A stretch of DNA of 64,000 nucleotides from Stutzerimonas kunmingensis (GTDB lineage: Bacteria > Pseudomonadota > Gammaproteobacteria > Pseudomonadales > Pseudomonadaceae). Of this stretch, positions 9,600 through 18,032 are shown one piece after another. Numbering within the stretch: position 1 is the first letter of the stretch; every line of letters starts with the position of its first letter. A program made the position numbers and the translations under genes. Below the pieces are notes generated by a model, which saw nothing but the letters and a program-made list of their open reading frames with translations, searched no databases and had not been told where the DNA came from. The stretch covers positions 186,001 to 250,000 of the forward strand of contig NZ_PISM01000018.1 in assembly GCF_002929225.1 (NCBI RefSeq), given 5' to 3'.

Positions 9600-10359
9600 A
9601 GCCGATCTCCTTGCCATCGTTATCCCGGACATCCCAGATGGCGGGGTTCGCCAACGGACGAGTCACGAAACGCTCGTCCATACCCAGGTAGAACACATGG
9701 GGAGATGTGCCCTGCTCCGGCTTCAGTACCATCAGGTCGTCATGATGTTCGGCCAGCAACCGGCTGATCTGGCTGTCCGGATCCCGTATGTCGCCGATGA
9801 TCCGCGCGCCACCTACACAGGATTCCACGCAGGCCGGCAGCAGCCCCACGTCCAGACGGTGGGCACAGAAGGTGCACTTGTCGGCGGTCTGGGTGTGCTC
9901 GTTGATGAACCGTGCATCGTAGGGGCAGGCCTGGACACAGTAGGCGCAACCTACGCAGGCCTCGTTATCCACTACGACAATGCCGTCCTCGCGCTGGTAG
10001 GTCGCCTGTACCGGGCATACCGGTACGCACGGGGGCGCCTCACAGTGATTGCAAAGGCGGGGCAGCATCATGGTGGCGATATCGCCGGTGGCCTCGTTCG
10101 CCACCTCGTACTGGGAGACAATGGTGCGGAAGCTGCCCAGGGGTGCTTCGTTCTCGATATGGCAGGATACGGTACAGGCCTGGCAGCCAATGCACTGGCG
10201 CAGGTCGATCAGCATGGCATAGCGCTTAGAGCCGTCACCTTCCCGTCGGGGCGGCTGATCATTGATACCCGCATTGGCAAGGCTGCTCAGCGGAACCAGT
10301 GCTGCGCCAGCGGTGAGGCGCGCCATCTGGCCCAGCAGGGTGCGGCGAGAAAAATCCAT
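9580..10359 (-). CDS. ttrB: Tetrathionate reductase iron-sulfur subunit TtrB
   Basis: A 259-residue electron-transfer subunit. It has a twin-arginine signal (SRRTLL, residues 4-9, ending near LANA) and four 4Fe-4S cysteine groups: CIGCQACTVSC, CNHCEAPPCVPVC, CVGCAYCVQAC and CTFC with a distant CVESC. It passes electrons from TtrC to TtrA. GAGAGGAAACC precedes the ATG. It is the first gene of the operon and sits about 50 nt downstream of the predicted Anr-dependent transcription start. Confidence 0.93.
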   Translation of the reverse strand: MDFSRRTLLGQMARLTAGAALVPLSSLANAGINDQPPRREGDGSKRYAMLIDLRQCIGCQACTVSCHIENEAPLGSFRTIVSQYEVANEATGDIATMMLPRLCNHCEAPPCVPVCPVQATYQREDGIVVVDNEACVGCAYCVQACPYDARFINEHTQTADKCTFCAHRLDVGLLPACVESCVGGARIIGDIRDPDSQISRLLAEHHDDLMVLKPEQGTSPHVFYLGMDERFVTRPLANPAIWDVRDNDGKEIGYEFAGH

Positions 10360-10409
10360 GGTTTCCTCTCAGTAGGAGCGTATGTGCGAATATGCTTAGC
10401 TGTCTAACT

Positions 10410-10458
10410 GATTGACTTTATAGCATCGGTAGATCGGCCCCTGATTGATACAGGTCAA
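10410..10458 (-). promoter_or_regulatory. Class II Anr/FNR promoter of ttrBCA
   Basis: On the minus strand, TTGACCTGTATCAA (10458-10445) matches the FNR/Anr consensus TTGAT-N4-ATCAA in 9 of 10 fixed positions. A TATAAA hexamer lies at 10422-10417. With a start at 10410 the box is centred at -41.5, the exact class II position, and the leader to ttrB is about 50 nt. This points to oxygen-limited expression without a need for TtrSR. The rest of the 327-nt gap to the next gene holds a second Anr box and nothing else recognisable. Confidence 0.8.
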
Positions 10459-10582
10459 CTCCCCCCTGAAGAGTGACCGACATGCACGGCCATAGAACTG
10501 CAAAGCCCTGCGCAGCACGAGGCTGTCGGGGCTTCTGGTGTGGGTGCGCAAAAGCCCAACCCGCAGCGACGCCGACACGCCC

Positions 10583-10596
10583 TTGACGATCATCAA
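10583..10596 (+). promoter_or_regulatory. Second Anr/FNR box, facing the PilJ-N relic
   Basis: TTGAC-GATC-ATCAA matches TTGAT-N4-ATCAA in 9 of 10 fixed positions. It lies about 90 nt upstream of the start at 10687, so it would suit an Anr-activated promoter for that gene. The -10 downstream is less clear than at ttrB (CTATCG near 10617). Confidence 0.5.
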
Positions 10597-10686
10597 TGCC
10601 ATCGCAGTGAAGCGCTCTATCGTCTCGTCCTCGCCGAGCTGACTGCACAGCCAGCATCGCGCCCCGCCCGGATGTAAGGAGCGCCC

Positions 10687-11093
10687 ATGTTCAGATTCCT
10701 GCTACCCACCTCACTGCTGCTCGGCCTGCTGGCCGGCAGTCTGTCGTGCCAGGCTGCGTCAGTGACGCGGAAGCCGTCAACCGCGCGGCATGCAGCGCAT
10801 GCTCAGCCAGCGCATCGCCATGCTTTACCTGGCCATGAGCTGGAAGCTTCTAGACCTACGCGGCGACTTCGACGGGCAGTGGCGGAGCGTTCGAGCGCGG
10901 CCTGGAAGAGCTGAACAAGGCGCCGCAGAACACCGAGCAGATCAACCGCCCGCTCGATCAGATCGGCGCGCAATGGCGTTTCGCCCGAGCCGGTTTCAGC
11001 CTCGCCGACGACGCGCATTTTGTCCCGACCGTGATCGTCACCACCAGCGACTCGCTGCTGCGCAAGCTTGAACTATTAACGCTGGATCACTAA
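10687..11093 (+). pseudogene. Frameshifted secreted PilJ-N (type IV pili chemotaxis transducer N-terminal) domain protein
   Basis: A TAAGGAG ribosome binding site and an ATG at 10687 open a clear signal peptide (MFRFLLPTSLLLGLLAGSL...QAA). The homologous reading then jumps frame three times. DAEAVNRA is read from about 10761. MQRMLSQRIAMLYLAMSW, the NarX/PilJ-N signature, is read from 10790. GAFERGLEELNKAPQNTEQ is read from about 10884 to the stop at 11093. Each piece is coherent, so this is a recently decayed gene of about 135 codons. Intact members are periplasmic proteins related to nitrate-sensing input domains. The Anr box upstream suggests an anaerobic role. Confidence 0.72.
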
Positions 11094-11222
11094 CGCTGGA
11101 TCGCGAACGCCTGGCCGGGATCGGCCGATGAGTGCACTTGGGCAGAGCCCTCCGGCTCAATCAAGCGGAAACGGCGCTTCGTCAGCGCCACCGCGAAGCT
11201 GACCTGCTTCCGGCGGCCTCGG

Positions 11223-11762
11223 TCAGGCGAGGGGATCCCCTCGGCGGAACGGCTGCGGTGCCGCATCACCTGACGCAGGCTCTACGGCCGGAGGCGTGTC
11301 ACCAAGCTTGAATGGCATCGGTGATTCGCTGACAAGGCGATGGGTGGCAGGCTCAAGGCGCTCAGGCTCTGGCTCCGGACGCTCGCGAACAGCGCGCCAG
11401 GCGAGACCGGCGAACACCACAGCCAGCACGCGATAGAGCATGGAGGCGAGATCGAAGCCGACCAAGTCACCGCCATCCAGCCAGAGCGACACCAACCGCC
11501 CCAGCACCAGCGCCGCCATGGTCATCACCAGCATGATCAGCGCTGGCCGGGCTCGCTCCGGTGCTCGCGCGGCCCAGATCAGGAACAATGCCAGCCCCAG
11601 CTGCAGGCCGCCGTAATAGACACGCATGTGACTGACCGACGCGGTTTCCATCAGCAGCATGCCGTTGAGATTGGCCATCTCGTAGGGGCGAAACCAGTAA
11701 GCCAGGCTCAGACTGGCCATCACCAGCGCCTGCGCAAGCAGAACGAAACGGGCAAAACGCAT
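11223..11762 (-). CDS. DUF4345-like membrane protein
   Basis: A 179-residue protein with about four hydrophobic helices (residues 5-25, 50-70, 78-98 and 105-125) and a hydrophilic, proline-rich cytoplasmic tail. ETASVSHMRVYYGGLQLGLALFL is characteristic of the DUF4345 family; no biochemical function is known. The start at 11762 is supported by AGGAG 8 nt upstream; the long upstream frame extension is not. Confidence 0.75.
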   Translation of the reverse strand: MRFARFVLLAQALVMASLSLAYWFRPYEMANLNGMLLMETASVSHMRVYYGGLQLGLALFLIWAARAPERARPALIMLVMTMAALVLGRLVSLWLDGGDLVGFDLASMLYRVLAVVFAGLAWRAVRERPEPEPERLEPATHRLVSESPMPFKLGDTPPAVEPASGDAAPQPFRRGDPLA

Positions 11763-11952
11763 CGAAAACTCTCCTGATGTGCGACTCGCTATTCCGATTG
11801 GCATGGGACTGTCAGACTGCCGGTTTGTTCTGCCCCCGGCCCTTCGGTCGAATCTCCCGCGCGACGTCGATGGTGACAATTGCCCGCCTGCCGCACCTTG
11901 GGTATGGGCGCAACCCGGCGTATGGTGGGCCTCTCGCTCGTAGGAGGTTCCC

Positions 11953-12390
11953 ATGCACCGTCTTCTGTTGCTGCTTCCCGTCCTGCTCGCCGGGCTCGCC
12001 CAGGCCGCCGAACCCATCGCCATCGACGTCTATCGCGACCCCAACTGCGGCTGTTGCGAAGCGTGGATCGATCACCTGCAGGACAACGGTTTTTCCGTGA
12101 GCGATCACGTGGTCAACGACATGACCTCGGTAAAAATGGAACACGGTATCCCGCACCGCCTCGGTTCCTGTCACACCGCGGTGATCGACGGCAAGTTCGT
12201 CGAAGGCCACGTTCCTGCCGCCGACATCCTCAAGCTGCGTGCGCAACCGGACCTGATTGGCGCGGCCGTACCCGGCATGCCGATCGGCTCGCCGGGCATG
12301 GAGATGGGCGAGCGCAAGGACGCCTTCAAGGTGATCGGCGTCAGCAATGCGGGCGAGGAACGCGTGCTCTCCGAATACCCCGGCGACTGA
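11953..12390 (+). CDS. DUF411 periplasmic metal-binding-type protein
   Basis: A 145-residue secreted protein (signal peptide to about LAQAA, residue 19) of the DUF411 family. It has a thioredoxin-like start with the cysteine motif DPNCGCCEAWIDH and a second conserved Cys-His in LGSCHTAVI, both candidate metal ligands. GMPIGSPGME is the usual C-terminal family motif. Members are often found near copper-resistance genes, but here the gene stands alone. TAGGAGG lies 5 nt before the ATG. Confidence 0.82.
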   Translation: MHRLLLLLPVLLAGLAQAAEPIAIDVYRDPNCGCCEAWIDHLQDNGFSVSDHVVNDMTSVKMEHGIPHRLGSCHTAVIDGKFVEGHVPAADILKLRAQPDLIGAAVPGMPIGSPGMEMGERKDAFKVIGVSNAGEERVLSEYPGD

Positions 12391-12520
12391 GCCATCGCGC
12401 CGCTGCGAATGCAGTGCGGTCCGCGCTGCAGCTTTTTCGCGCCGTGCGGGTCTTAACGGGAGGCAGGCGCCGCTTCGGTGTTGCGCCCTCAACCCGTCAA
12501 CCGTTCAGAAGGACACCCCC

Positions 12521-13378
12521 ATGCGCTGGAAACGAGCCCGACGCAGCGACAACGTAGTGGACGCCAGAGGCCGCAGCGGCATGCGCCTTGGCGGCGGACT
12601 GGGCCTGGGCGGCATCGCCATCGTGGTAATCATCGGCCTGCTCTCCGGCCAGGACCCGCTGCAGATCCTCGGCCAGCTGGCCAACCAGAGCGGCCCGGCC
12701 GTCTCCCAGCAGAGCCAGCCGCCGGCCGGGGATGACCCGCAGACTGAATTCGTCCGGGCGATTCTCGGCGACACCGAAGACACCTGGCGTGCGTTGTTCC
12801 AGCAAGCTGGCGCCGAGTATCGCGACCCTACCCTGGTGCTGTTTCGCGGCGGCGTGAACTCGGCCTGCGGCTTCGCCAGTTCGGCGGTGGGCCCGTTCTA
12901 CTGCCCCGGCGATCAGCAGGTCTATCTCGATCTGCAGTTCTTCGACGAGATGGCCCGGCGCTTCTCCGCCGCCGGCGACTTCGCCCAGGCCTATGTGATC
13001 GCCCATGAGGTCGGCCATCACGTGCAGACCCTGCTCGGCGTTTCCCAGCAGATGCAGAGCGCCCGTCAGCGCGGCGCGAGGATGGAAGGCGACAACGGCC
13101 TGCTGGTCCGCCAGGAGCTGCAGGCCGATTGCTTCGCTGGAGTCTGGGCCTATCACGCGCAGCAACGCCACGACTGGCTGGAAGAAGGCGACCTGGAAGA
13201 AGCGCTGAACGCCGCCAATGCCATCGGCGACGACAACCTGCAGAAGCGCAGCCAGGGCCGCGTGGTGCCCGATGCCTTCACCCACGGCACCTCGGCGCAA
13301 CGGGTGCGCTGGTTCCGTGATGGCTTCGAGCATGGCGATCCGGCGCGCTGCGACACCTTCAAGGCGACGCGGCTGTAA
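12521..13378 (+). CDS. ypfJ: Neutral zinc metallopeptidase, YpfJ family
   Basis: A 285-residue protein with one N-terminal membrane anchor (about residues 25-42) and a large periplasmic domain. The zincin motif HEVGHH (with VIA before it) supplies the zinc ligands and catalytic Glu, and ELQADCFAG supplies the likely third ligand. It matches the YpfJ/KPN_00272 family in length and motifs; the substrate is unknown. AAGGA precedes the ATG. The 213-nt stretch downstream holds only a weak REP-like palindrome. Confidence 0.9.
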   Translation: MRWKRARRSDNVVDARGRSGMRLGGGLGLGGIAIVVIIGLLSGQDPLQILGQLANQSGPAVSQQSQPPAGDDPQTEFVRAILGDTEDTWRALFQQAGAEYRDPTLVLFRGGVNSACGFASSAVGPFYCPGDQQVYLDLQFFDEMARRFSAAGDFAQAYVIAHEVGHHVQTLLGVSQQMQSARQRGARMEGDNGLLVRQELQADCFAGVWAYHAQQRHDWLEEGDLEEALNAANAIGDDNLQKRSQGRVVPDAFTHGTSAQRVRWFRDGFEHGDPARCDTFKATRL

Positions 13379-13591
13379 TAGACGGCGACGGGAGCCTCGC
13401 CAGCAAGGTCGCTTCTACGTGGTCATGCGGGGTTCGGACCGGCTGCACGCAACTTGCTGCAGACGACGGGAGAACAGGGCTGGCGACGGGCTTGTGCACG
13501 ACCTGACTCGTGCTCGGCCCGAATGCGGCAGCGGCCTCGCCCGCAAATGGCTGTGACTTCGGTGTGCGCCCCGTTCCCCGTCGCGCCGCGC

Positions 13592-14194
13592 TCAGATCTC
13601 GCCCGAAGAGAGCAGCCCGTGCAGCACCCGGCAATCCGGGGCATAGAGATCGGCCAGTTCCGGCCATTCGTTGTGCGGCACGTTGACCAGTACGCCACGC
13701 GCGCCGGCCGCGCGGGCGCACTCCAGGTCGAAGCGGTAGTCACCGACCATCAGCATCGCCGACGGCGCCACGCCCCAACGTTCCGCCAGATGCAGCAGCC
13801 CGCCCGGATGCGGCTTGGGCGGCGCTTCGTCGCGACCGAGGATGTCCTCGGGCAGGAAACAGTCCCCCATGCCGACTGCGTCAAGAGTCACCCTGGCCAG
13901 TTCCTGGGCATTGCGAGTGAGCACTCCAAGCCGGCAGCCGCGCTCGCGCAGAGCATGCAGCAGCTCGCGAGCGCCTTCTGCCGGGCGCGCCGCGCAGGCC
14001 AGCTCGCGCTCGTGCTCCAACAGCCAGGCGTGCTTGGCGGCGGCCTCCTCGGCCGGTAGCGCCGCCAGGTGATGGAGGATGTCGTCCTCCTCGGGGATTG
14101 CCAGCGCGCGGCGGATCGCGGCGAAATCGTGCACGGCGATCGTCAGGGTGCCGTCCATGTCGAACACCCAGTGACGGACCTCGGCGATCTTCAC
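13592..14194 (-). CDS. HAD-superfamily hydrolase (phosphoglycolate-phosphatase-like)
   Basis: A 200-residue HAD phosphatase. Motif I is DMDGTL (residues 13-18), motif II is LTRN, motif III is the Lys in PPKPHPGG, and motif IV is GDYRFDLECA. The helical cap inserted after motif I is typical of subclass IA. Its start overlaps the tesB stop by 4 nt, so the two are probably co-transcribed. The substrate is not predictable beyond a small phosphate ester. Confidence 0.85.
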   Translation of the reverse strand: MKIAEVRHWVFDMDGTLTIAVHDFAAIRRALAIPEEDDILHHLAALPAEEAAAKHAWLLEHERELACAARPAEGARELLHALRERGCRLGVLTRNAQELARVTLDAVGMGDCFLPEDILGRDEAPPKPHPGGLLHLAERWGVAPSAMLMVGDYRFDLECARAAGARGVLVNVPHNEWPELADLYAPDCRVLHGLLSSGEI

Positions 14195-15060
14195 ATCCAG
14201 TCCTCGCGCACGCGGATCAGCCCTTCCTGCGCCACGGACGCGACCAGCTGGCCCTGGCGATTGAAGATGCTGCCACGGGCGAAGCCGCGCGCATTGCCGG
14301 CCCAGGGGCTGTCGATGGAGTACAGCAGCCAGTCGTCCAGCTTCACCTCACGATGGAACCAGATGGCATGGTCGAGGCTGGCCAGCTGGATGAACTTGCT
14401 CCACGAACTGACACCGTGCGGCTGCAGCGCGGTGCCGATAAAGCTGAAGTCCGAGGCGTAGGCCAGCAGGTACTTGTGCAACGCCGGGCTGTCGGGCAGC
14501 GCGCCGTCGGCACGGAACCACAGGTGGCGGACCGGTTCGATGGGCTGCGGGTTGGCCGGATCGACCAGCGTGACCGGGCGGATCTCGATGGGCTTGGGCC
14601 GGCGCAGCTTTTCCATCACCCGCTCGGGCACCATCGGCGACAGCTTGTGCAGCAGCTCCCACTCGTTGGGCAGATCGTCCGGCCCGACCACGTCCGGCAT
14701 CGGCAACTGATGCTCGTAGCCCGTTTCCTCGGCCTGGAACGAGGCGATGCCGGTGAAGATGGTCTGGCCCTTCTGGATCGCACTGACCCGCCGCGTGGTG
14801 AAGCTGCCGCCGTCGCGTACGCGATCGACGTCATAGACCACGGGCTGGTGCGAGTCGCCGGGGCGCAGGAAATAGCCGTGCAGCGAATGCACATGGCGCT
14901 CCGGCGTCACCGTCTGGCTCGCGGCGGAGATGACCTGGCCGAGCACCTGGCCGCCGAACAGCTGGGGAAAGCCGAGGTCCTGGCTCGCGCCACGGAACAG
15001 GTTCTCCTCGATGCGTTCCAGGGTCAGCAGGTTGACCAGGGCGTCGAGTATCTGGGTCAT
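14191..15060 (-). CDS. tesB: Acyl-CoA thioesterase II
   Basis: A 289-residue double-hotdog thioesterase that hydrolyses medium- to long-chain acyl-CoA. It begins with the family-typical LLTLERIEENLFRG. It contains GGQVLGQ and HSLHGYFLRPGD in the first hotdog, and WFRADG, HAIWFHR and SVAQEGLIR (the active-site Gln region) in the second. The start at 15060 gives the normal TesB length. It is followed by the HAD gene with a 4-nt overlap. Confidence 0.93.
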   Translation of the reverse strand: MTQILDALVNLLTLERIEENLFRGASQDLGFPQLFGGQVLGQVISAASQTVTPERHVHSLHGYFLRPGDSHQPVVYDVDRVRDGGSFTTRRVSAIQKGQTIFTGIASFQAEETGYEHQLPMPDVVGPDDLPNEWELLHKLSPMVPERVMEKLRRPKPIEIRPVTLVDPANPQPIEPVRHLWFRADGALPDSPALHKYLLAYASDFSFIGTALQPHGVSSWSKFIQLASLDHAIWFHREVKLDDWLLYSIDSPWAGNARGFARGSIFNRQGQLVASVAQEGLIRVREDWM

Positions 15061-15136
15061 TTCGGCTTCCTTGATAGGGGGCTCGTACGGGCGCGCCATG
15101 TTACGGATTTCGCCGGCAACGCTCCAGCAACAGTGC

Positions 15137-15691
15137 TCATTGTCGCCAATCGTCCCGCCGCAGCCGGTAGAGCACCTGGGTGTGCAGCGGGTGCTCGGGC
15201 GAAACGTCCGGATGACCGAACGTGGTGGCCGGGTCCGGGCGCATGCCGAGCCCTTCCAGCAGTTGCCTGCCCGGTTCGTTGATCTGCGAGACACAGGCCA
15301 CGACCTCGTCCAGCCCCAGCGCGCCGAATGCGCATTTCAGCGCCGTCTGCGCGGCCTCGCGAACCAGGCCCTGCCCCCAGTGCTCGCAGGCCACCGCCCA
15401 GCGCAGCTCGGCGACCGCGTTCGGCAGCGGCAAGGCGGACCAGACCAGCCCGCAATAGCCGATGAAGGCGCCGTTGTCCTTGCGCTCCAGCGCCCACAGG
15501 CCGAAACCATTGCGCAGCAGATGCAGCCTGCTGCGCACCATCAGCGCGGCGCAGTCATCCCGGGACCACCGCGCCGGGTTGTAGCGCATCACCTCCGGGT
15601 CGGCACAGAGCCGCACCAACGGATCGAGGTCTTCGTCATGCCAGTTGCGCAGCCGTAGGCGCGTGCTTTCGAGTGCGAGTCGTTCAACCAT
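15137..15691 (-). CDS. GNAT family N-acetyltransferase
   Basis: A 184-residue acetyltransferase of the RimJ/RimL-like group. It opens with LESTRLRLRNWHDEDLDPL, has YCGLVW in the middle, and ends with the acetyl-CoA loop region GQGLVREAAQTAL and the typical VSQINEPGRQLLEGLGM. The start at 15691 has AAGGAG 7 nt upstream; the frame extends further without support. It is divergent from the HDAC-like gene. The substrate is unknown. Confidence 0.85.
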   Translation of the reverse strand: MVERLALESTRLRLRNWHDEDLDPLVRLCADPEVMRYNPARWSRDDCAALMVRSRLHLLRNGFGLWALERKDNGAFIGYCGLVWSALPLPNAVAELRWAVACEHWGQGLVREAAQTALKCAFGALGLDEVVACVSQINEPGRQLLEGLGMRPDPATTFGHPDVSPEHPLHTQVLYRLRRDDWRQ

Positions 15692-15761
15692 CCCTGCTCC
15701 TTGAGCGCTCCGACGGCCAGCCTGCATACTGCGGCGCACATCCATCGAACACGCGTGGTTC

Positions 15762-16682
15762 ATGTCGCTTCCCCTGGTATTTCACGACGATTACAGCCCG
15801 CCATTGCCGCCGGGCCATCGGTTTCCCATGGAGAAGTTTCGCCTGCTGCGCGACCATCTGGTCGCCCTGGGTTTGACCACAGACGCAGCGCTATTGCGCC
15901 CCGAGCTGTGCAGCCATGACATTCTGGCGCTGGCGCACGACAGCAACTACGTCGAGCGCTACTGCAGCGGTGCGATGGGTCGCGACGAGCTGCGCCGCCT
16001 CGGCCTGCCCTGGAGCCCGGAGCTGGCGCAGCGCACCGTGCGGGCGGTAGGCGGCTCGCTGCTGGCCGCCGAACAGGCGTTGCAGCATGGCCTGGCCTGC
16101 CACCTGGCCGGCGGCACCCACCATGCCCATCACGACCATGCGTCCGGCTTCTGCATCTTCAACGACCTGGCGGTGATCGCGCTCTACCTGCTGGAAAGCG
16201 GACGCGTCGGCCGCGTGCTGATCTTCGATTGCGACGTACATCAGGGCGACGGCACCGCGCGCATCCTGGAGAACGTGGCGGACGCGGTGACCGTCTCGCT
16301 GCACTGCGAAAAGAACTTCCCCACGCGCAAGGCCCATAGCGACTGGGACATCCCGCTGCCACCCGACATGGGTGATGAGGCCTACCTCAAGGTGGTTCAT
16401 GACACCCTGAACTACCTGCTGCCGATCTATCAGCCGGACCTGGTGCTCTATGACGCTGGCGTCGACGTCCACCGCGACGACGCCCTGGGCCTGCTCTCGC
16501 TGACCGACGCCGGGCTCGCCGCGCGCGACAGCGCGGTGCTCGATCACTGCCTGGGCCGCGACATTCCCGTGGTCGGCCTGATCGGCGGTGGCTACGACAA
16601 GGACCGCGCCCTGCTCGCGCGTCGCCACGCGACCCTGCATGTCAGCGCCCACTCGGCCTGGCAGCGCCACGGACTCGGCTGA
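15762..16682 (+). CDS. Histone-deacetylase-like amidohydrolase
   Basis: A 306-residue member of the arginase/deacetylase fold. The active-site His pair lies in GGTHHAHHDHASGFCIFNDLAV. Zinc ligands lie in FDCDVHQGDGT (Asp and His) and in YDAGVDVHRDDALG (Asp). Bacterial members deacetylate small amides or acetylpolyamines, or handle acetoin-type substrates; there are no histones here. No clear Shine-Dalgarno precedes the ATG, and the flavoprotein gene follows closely. Confidence 0.9.
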   Translation: MSLPLVFHDDYSPPLPPGHRFPMEKFRLLRDHLVALGLTTDAALLRPELCSHDILALAHDSNYVERYCSGAMGRDELRRLGLPWSPELAQRTVRAVGGSLLAAEQALQHGLACHLAGGTHHAHHDHASGFCIFNDLAVIALYLLESGRVGRVLIFDCDVHQGDGTARILENVADAVTVSLHCEKNFPTRKAHSDWDIPLPPDMGDEAYLKVVHDTLNYLLPIYQPDLVLYDAGVDVHRDDALGLLSLTDAGLAARDSAVLDHCLGRDIPVVGLIGGGYDKDRALLARRHATLHVSAHSAWQRHGLG

Positions 16683-16734
16683 GCAACCATCAGCGGCTAC
16701 AATGCCCGCCCTGCTCGCCTGCCCGGTTGCCGCC

Positions 16735-17988
16735 ATGTTCCAGCCCGCTTCTTCCTTTCGCGTCGCCATCATCGGTGGTGGCCCGGCCGGCCTCATGGCC
16801 GCCGAGGTGCTCGGCCAGGCGGGCGTCGGTGTCGATCTGTACGACGCCATGCCCTCGGTCGGCCGCAAGTTCCTCCTGGCCGGGGTCGGCGGCATGAACA
16901 TCACCCACGCCGAGGACTACTCCGCCTTCGTCAGCCGCTACGGCGAACGCGCGGACGAGCTGCGCCCGCTGCTGGACGCCTTTACACCCGCTGCGCTGCG
17001 CGAATGGATTCACGGGCTGGGTATCGACACCTTCGTCGGCAGTTCCGGCCGGGTATTTCCCACCGACATGAAAGCCGCGCCATTGCTGCGCGCCTGGCTC
17101 AAGCGCCTGCGTGAAAACGGCGTACACATTCATACCCGCCAGCGCTGGCTGGGTTGGGACGAGCACGGTGCGCTGCGCATCGCCGGGCCGCAAGGCGAAA
17201 GCCTGATCGACGCACACGCCACCCTGCTCGCCCTCGGCGGCGGCAGCTGGGCACGACTGGGCTCCGATGGCGCCTGGGTGCCGCTGCTCGCAGCCCGCGG
17301 TATTGCCATCGCACCGCTGCAGCCGGCCAACTGCGGCTTCGAGGTGGAAGGCTGGAGCGCCCATCTGCGGGACAAGTTCGCCGGCGCGCCGCTGAAGACG
17401 GTCAGCCTCGCCCTACCGGGTAACGCACCGCGCAAGGGCGAGTTCGTACTTACCGCGACCGGTATCGAGGGCAGCCTGGTCTATGCGCTGTCGGCACCGA
17501 TCCGCGAGGCCATCAACCGTGACGGCGCCGCCACCGTGCTGCTCGACCTGCTGCCGGATCGCACCCTGGCGCAGGTCGCCAGCGCCCTGGCCAGACCGCG
17601 GGGTTCGCAGTCCATGGCCAAGCATCTGCACCGCCAGCTGAAGCTCGATGGGGTCAAAGCGGCACTGTTGCGCGAGCTGAGCGATGCCGCGTCCTTTCAG
17701 GATCCGCAGACCCTGGCCACGGCGATCAAGGCACTGCCCATCCGCCTAGTCCGCCCGCGCCCACTGGACGAAGCGATCAGCAGCGCCGGCGGCGTGCCCT
17801 TCGATGCGCTGGATGCCAACCTGATGCTGCAACAGCTGCCCGGGGTGTTCTGCGCCGGGGAAATGCTCGACTGGGAGGCACCGACCGGCGGTTACCTGCT
17901 GACTGCCTGTTTTGCCAGTGGCCGAGCCGCGGCCGAGGGAATGCTGCGCTGGCTGCGGGCTGATCGGCCCACAGCCGCGCAGGCTTGA
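16735..17988 (+). CDS. TIGR03862-type FAD-dependent flavoprotein (BaiN/RdsA, HI0933-like)
   Basis: A 417-residue flavoprotein with an N-terminal FAD-binding motif (IIGGGPAGLMAAE), the family hallmark GRKFLLAGVGGMNITH, GGGSWARLGSDG in the middle, and the C-terminal FAD-contact segment GVFCAGEMLDWEAPTGGYLL. Its biological role is not established. The start is uncertain: the ATG at 16702 (MPALLACPVAA...) is also in frame, and neither has a clear ribosome binding site. 16735 leaves the FAD motif about 10 residues in, as is usual. Confidence 0.85.
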   Translation: MFQPASSFRVAIIGGGPAGLMAAEVLGQAGVGVDLYDAMPSVGRKFLLAGVGGMNITHAEDYSAFVSRYGERADELRPLLDAFTPAALREWIHGLGIDTFVGSSGRVFPTDMKAAPLLRAWLKRLRENGVHIHTRQRWLGWDEHGALRIAGPQGESLIDAHATLLALGGGSWARLGSDGAWVPLLAARGIAIAPLQPANCGFEVEGWSAHLRDKFAGAPLKTVSLALPGNAPRKGEFVLTATGIEGSLVYALSAPIREAINRDGAATVLLDLLPDRTLAQVASALARPRGSQSMAKHLHRQLKLDGVKAALLRELSDAASFQDPQTLATAIKALPIRLVRPRPLDEAISSAGGVPFDALDANLMLQQLPGVFCAGEMLDWEAPTGGYLLTACFASGRAAAEGMLRWLRADRPTAAQA

Positions 17989-17999
17989 TCGACGGGTGA

Positions 18000-18026
18000 G
18001 CGGCGGCCGGCTGTCCCGGCCGCCGC
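18000..18026. terminator. GC-rich hairpin between convergent genes
   Basis: GCGGCGGCCGG (18000-18010) and CCGGCCGCCGC (18016-18026) form a perfect 11-bp stem with a 5-nt loop between the flavoprotein and adhP stops. There is no T-tract, so it may act as a transcript end-protecting hairpin or a weak terminator. Confidence 0.5.
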
Positions 18027-18032
18027 AGCGCT

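Noticed and set aside
8403..9767. A 454-codon plus-strand frame
   Set aside because: It is antisense to ttrC and ttrB, which have clear membrane and cysteine-cluster signatures; the plus frame is low-complexity Gln/His/Arg.
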